From positions 1-46,200 of the forward strand of contig NZ_FNOZ01000033.1 of NCBI RefSeq assembly GCF_900107175.1: 46,200 bases of DNA, in the 5' to 3' direction. Positions 43,967-46,200 of this stretch are shown here, one piece after another. A model generated the notes under the pieces. The model did no database searches and was not told the DNA's origin. It saw only the letters and a program-made list of their open reading frames with translations. This DNA comes from Modestobacter sp. DSM 44400. GTDB lineage: Bacteria > Actinomycetota > Actinomycetes > Mycobacteriales > Geodermatophilaceae. Within the stretch, counting starts at the first letter, position 1; each line of letters starts with the position of its first letter. Position numbers and translations under genes: made by a program.

Positions 43967-45923
43967 AGGCGTGGTCAGGCGTACGCAGTACTGGAATCTG
44001 TCGGTCGCCCACACGGTGCGGACCGGCGCCACCGGGCACGGCGAGAGCCTGACCGACCTCGAGAACTACCTGCTGCCGCAGGACCGGGCCCGGGGCAGCG
44101 GCCTGTTCGGCTGGGGCGTGGCACACGGCTTGGCCGTCACCGCGACCTCCGGGAGTCCCGGGGTCACGGTGAGCCCCGGCGTGGCGCTGGACGCCGCGGG
44201 ACGCACGATCGTGCTGGCCCCCCAGGGGCTGGCCGTGGTGGAGCGGTCGCTGGACCCGCTGCAGATCCAGGACGTGCCCACGGTGCCGGTCGGATCGGAT
44301 GGCGTGCCCGTGGTGACCACGGATCTGCCGAGCGACTGCCTGCTGACCATCACCTGGCGGGAGGTGGCGGGGGAGAACTCGCTGGCCAACGCGCCCGCGC
44401 TGCTGCACGCGCCGTGGCTGCGACTGGTCACCGCCGACGGGTTCGTCGACGGCGGCGACACGGTGGTGCTGGCGGCGGTGACGGTGGACGCGGCGGGCGG
44501 GGTGGGCGCGCTCACCCCCGGCCCCCGACGGTCCGTCGGCACGCCGAGCGGCCGGCTCGAGTTGAGTGCCCCTCGTGCCGCCGGCGGGCCGCCGCTGCGG
44601 GTCGACCAGGCACCCGTGGCTGCCCTCACCGTCACCCCTGAGGGCGACGTGGTCCTCAGCCGGCTCGGTGAGCAGGAGCCCGAACCCCTGCTCACCGTCG
44701 GGCCCGGCGGGGACGCCGAGCTGAGCGGCGGGCTCACGGTCCGGGGGGACGCCCGGCTGGACGGCGACCTGTCGCTCGGTGGCGCGTTGACCGTCTCCGG
44801 GGCAGGGCGGTTCGACGGGCGGGTCGGGATCGGGCTCGGGAACCGGCCGCCCAGTCGGCTGCTGCAGGTCGAGGGCAACACCGAGATCCACAGCGGTGGC
44901 GTGGGGGCCGGCTTCTCCTTCGCCGATCGCGCCGCGACGAGTCTGGTGAGCAACCCCGGGAACGGAGAGCGCTGGATCTGGTACGCCAAGGAGGGCAAGG
45001 CCCGGCTGTGGTCGGGAAGCGACAAGCTGGCGGTGACGCCTGCCGGACAGGTCGGGATCGGCCACGACCACCCGGACTTCCTGCTCGACGTGAACGGTCG
45101 CATCCGGCTGCGGCAGGCATCGGAGTCCTCGGCGGGGCTGTGGCTGTTCCAGACCGACGCGGCCGCGGACCGCGCCTTCGTCGGCATGGCCGGGAACGAC
45201 GCGGTGGGCCTCTGGGGCAACGTCGCCTCGGACTGGGGCCTGACCATGGACGTGGGCAGCCTCGCCGTCGCGCTCAAAGGCGATCTCTGGCTGCCCAAGA
45301 CCGGCGGCGATGCCGCGATCTTGACCCACGGCACGTACTTCAACGAGGGTCAGTTGACCCCCAACAACCTCAAGCTGCAGATGGACAGCCGAGGGCTCAT
45401 CGTGGGGCAGCGACCGTTCGAGTTCATGATCGGTTACAGCTTCTTCCGCTCCGGTGGTGGACCTTTCGGTCACCTCGGTTTCCGCAACGACTTCGTGCGG
45501 CTGTTCGGCGTGGACCAGGAGGGGCATGCCTTCTTCGCCGGAGGCAAGGGCGGCTACGTCACCGACTACTTCGTCAACGCCGCCGGCGACACGGTCGAGC
45601 AGGGCGACGTGGTGGTGCTGCAGACCGGGGTGCCGGTCGCCTGCTACGGGTCGTACGACGGGATCCCCATCCCGGAGGTCGACCTGACCGACCGGCCGTA
45701 CGACACCCGGGTCTGCGGGATCGTGGCCGACCTCGTGGCGGGGGCGAGCCTGCCGGGGGTGGATCCCCGCATGCACCCGCCGTCGGAGGAGGGCGCGGAG
45801 GAGGGACCCGACGCTCCCGAACACCCGCTGGCCAGGTATGCCGGCAGTACGGACGACGAGCGCACTAAGAGCTTGGAAGGGAATTACATCAGTGTAATTC
45901 GTCGTCGATGGTTCGCGGTGTGA
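43959..45923 (+). CDS. Tail fibre protein (Afp13-like), truncated by an insertion sequence
   Basis: This protein of 654 residues in its present frame reads RRTQYWNLSVAHTVRTGATG and LFGWGVAHGLAVTATSG at the start. Repetitive beta-structure follows (GGLTVRGDARLDGDLSLGGA, RVGIGLGNRPPSRLLQVEGN), then a C-terminal region with DYFVNAAGDTVEQGDVVVLQ and VDLTDRPYDTRVCGIVADLV. In relatives this is followed by a region with a VTLGAFAHCKVDAD-like block. Here the gene ends abruptly after DDERTK, and the last 18 codons (SLEGNYISV...) come from the insertion sequence. The true C-terminus is therefore missing. The protein would bind target cells. The ATG follows GGAGGTGGCGC. Confidence 0.85.
   Translation: MDEGVVRRTQYWNLSVAHTVRTGATGHGESLTDLENYLLPQDRARGSGLFGWGVAHGLAVTATSGSPGVTVSPGVALDAAGRTIVLAPQGLAVVERSLDPLQIQDVPTVPVGSDGVPVVTTDLPSDCLLTITWREVAGENSLANAPALLHAPWLRLVTADGFVDGGDTVVLAAVTVDAAGGVGALTPGPRRSVGTPSGRLELSAPRAAGGPPLRVDQAPVAALTVTPEGDVVLSRLGEQEPEPLLTVGPGGDAELSGGLTVRGDARLDGDLSLGGALTVSGAGRFDGRVGIGLGNRPPSRLLQVEGNTEIHSGGVGAGFSFADRAATSLVSNPGNGERWIWYAKEGKARLWSGSDKLAVTPAGQVGIGHDHPDFLLDVNGRIRLRQASESSAGLWLFQTDAAADRAFVGMAGNDAVGLWGNVASDWGLTMDVGSLAVALKGDLWLPKTGGDAAILTHGTYFNEGQLTPNNLKLQMDSRGLIVGQRPFEFMIGYSFFRSGGGPFGHLGFRNDFVRLFGVDQEGHAFFAGGKGGYVTDYFVNAAGDTVEQGDVVVLQTGVPVACYGSYDGIPIPEVDLTDRPYDTRVCGIVADLVAGASLPGVDPRMHPPSEEGAEEGPDAPEHPLARYAGSTDDERTKSLEGNYISVIRRRWFAV
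45881..45900. repeat. Palindrome at the insertion boundary
   Basis: GAATTACA and TGTAATTC form an inverted repeat with the four-base loop TCAG. It contains the transposase stop codon. Lying at the junction with the fibre gene and being AT-rich, it is probably part of the insertion sequence end, or its terminator. Confidence 0.45.
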
Positions 45924-46200
45924 TCGTGTAGTTCCACTCTGGGTGGAACGGATCGCCGTCGAGCCGGACGTCGGCGAGTTCGGCATCGGTGACCTTGATC
46001 TTGTCGGGATAGGAGCCCTCGTCCAGGCGGGCGTAGACCTTCAGCCCGGTGCGGGTGGTGGTCGAGGCGATCAGGTCGATGATCACCTGGCGGCTCTCCA
46101 GCGGTTTGCCGCGCCAGTTGATGGTGATAAAGCTGAACAGCCGATGTTCGATCTTGTTCCATTTGCTGGTGGCCGGGGGAAGGTGGCAGACGCGGACGGT
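45889..46200 (-). mobile_element. 3' part of an ISAzo13-family transposase
   Basis: Read on the minus strand from the window edge, the sequence encodes CHLPPATSKWNKIEHRLFSF, ITINWRGKPLESRQVIIDLI and ASTTTRTGLKVYARLDEGSY, ending WNYTITPRTIDDELH. This is the C-terminal region of ISAzo13-type DDE transposases, including the NKIEHRLFS block with the catalytic Glu. The 5' part is beyond the window. The codon use is less GC-rich than the neighbours, a sign of recent arrival. Confidence 0.88.

Noticed and set aside
42081..45986. Minus-strand frame of 1301 codons opposite the fibre and tail protein genes
   Set aside because: High GC content leaves the antisense open. The product has no domain, and the plus strand shows clear tail proteins.
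1..46200. Possible CRISPR arrays, tRNA or rRNA genes
   Set aside because: No regularly spaced repeats of CRISPR length and no tRNA- or rRNA-like sequence were noticed. The 11-bp repeats are short operator sites.

Overview
The window is very GC-rich double-stranded DNA with dense, overlapping genes (many ATGA or GTGA stop/start overlaps) and frequent GTG starts. This points to a high-GC actinobacterium. The protein style would suit Geodermatophilaceae (Blastococcus, Geodermatophilus, Modestobacter) or relatives, but that placement is an inference. The only clearly foreign, lower-GC piece is the right end (from about 45,870), which carries the 3' part of an ISAzo13-type transposase.

The window holds an extracellular contractile injection system (eCIS, phage-tail-like particle) locus with an unusually large accessory block. 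The structural operon runs rightward from 30,530: AAA+ ATPase, DUF4255 protein, sheath, tube, a conserved assembly protein, a DUF6760 protein, a DUF4157-like protein, LysM hub adaptor, VgrG-like spike, PAAR-like tip, gp25, gp6/J-like baseplate protein, tail protein I with a propeller-like tail, and a fibre protein. The fibre gene is cut at its 3' end by the insertion sequence. No tape measure or dedicated tail terminator is visible.

Left of it (about 600-30,400) are some two dozen accessory genes in short units on both strands. They include a ComEC-like metallo-beta-lactamase fold protein, a DUF2278 protein, a small SARP regulator, a BNR/Asp-box propeller protein followed by a free copy of its C-terminal domain, a zinc metalloprotease coupled to a caspase-like peptidase, a second metalloprotease-like gene, a DUF3616 protein, a GH13 enzyme, a second PAAR-like spike tip, a four-gene hydrolase/CHAT-like/CHAT/caspase-like operon, and a membrane-anchored STAND (NACHT-type) NTPase. 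At least four accessory genes carry apparent frameshifts.

The strongest new signal is regulatory. Eleven sites, upstream of nearly every unit on both strands, contain two or three copies of GTGACGN spaced exactly 11 bp apart. A -10-like nAnnnT hexamer usually lies 8 or 9 nt beyond the last copy. Direct repeats of 11-bp period at this distance from the -10 are the known operator layout of SARP regulators, and a SARP gene lies at 4,103-4,858. The sites include the divergent region between the STAND gene and the structural operon. I therefore infer that the injection particle and the protease/CHAT/STAND genes form one SARP-controlled regulon, perhaps linking a contractile particle to regulated cell death or cargo delivery.
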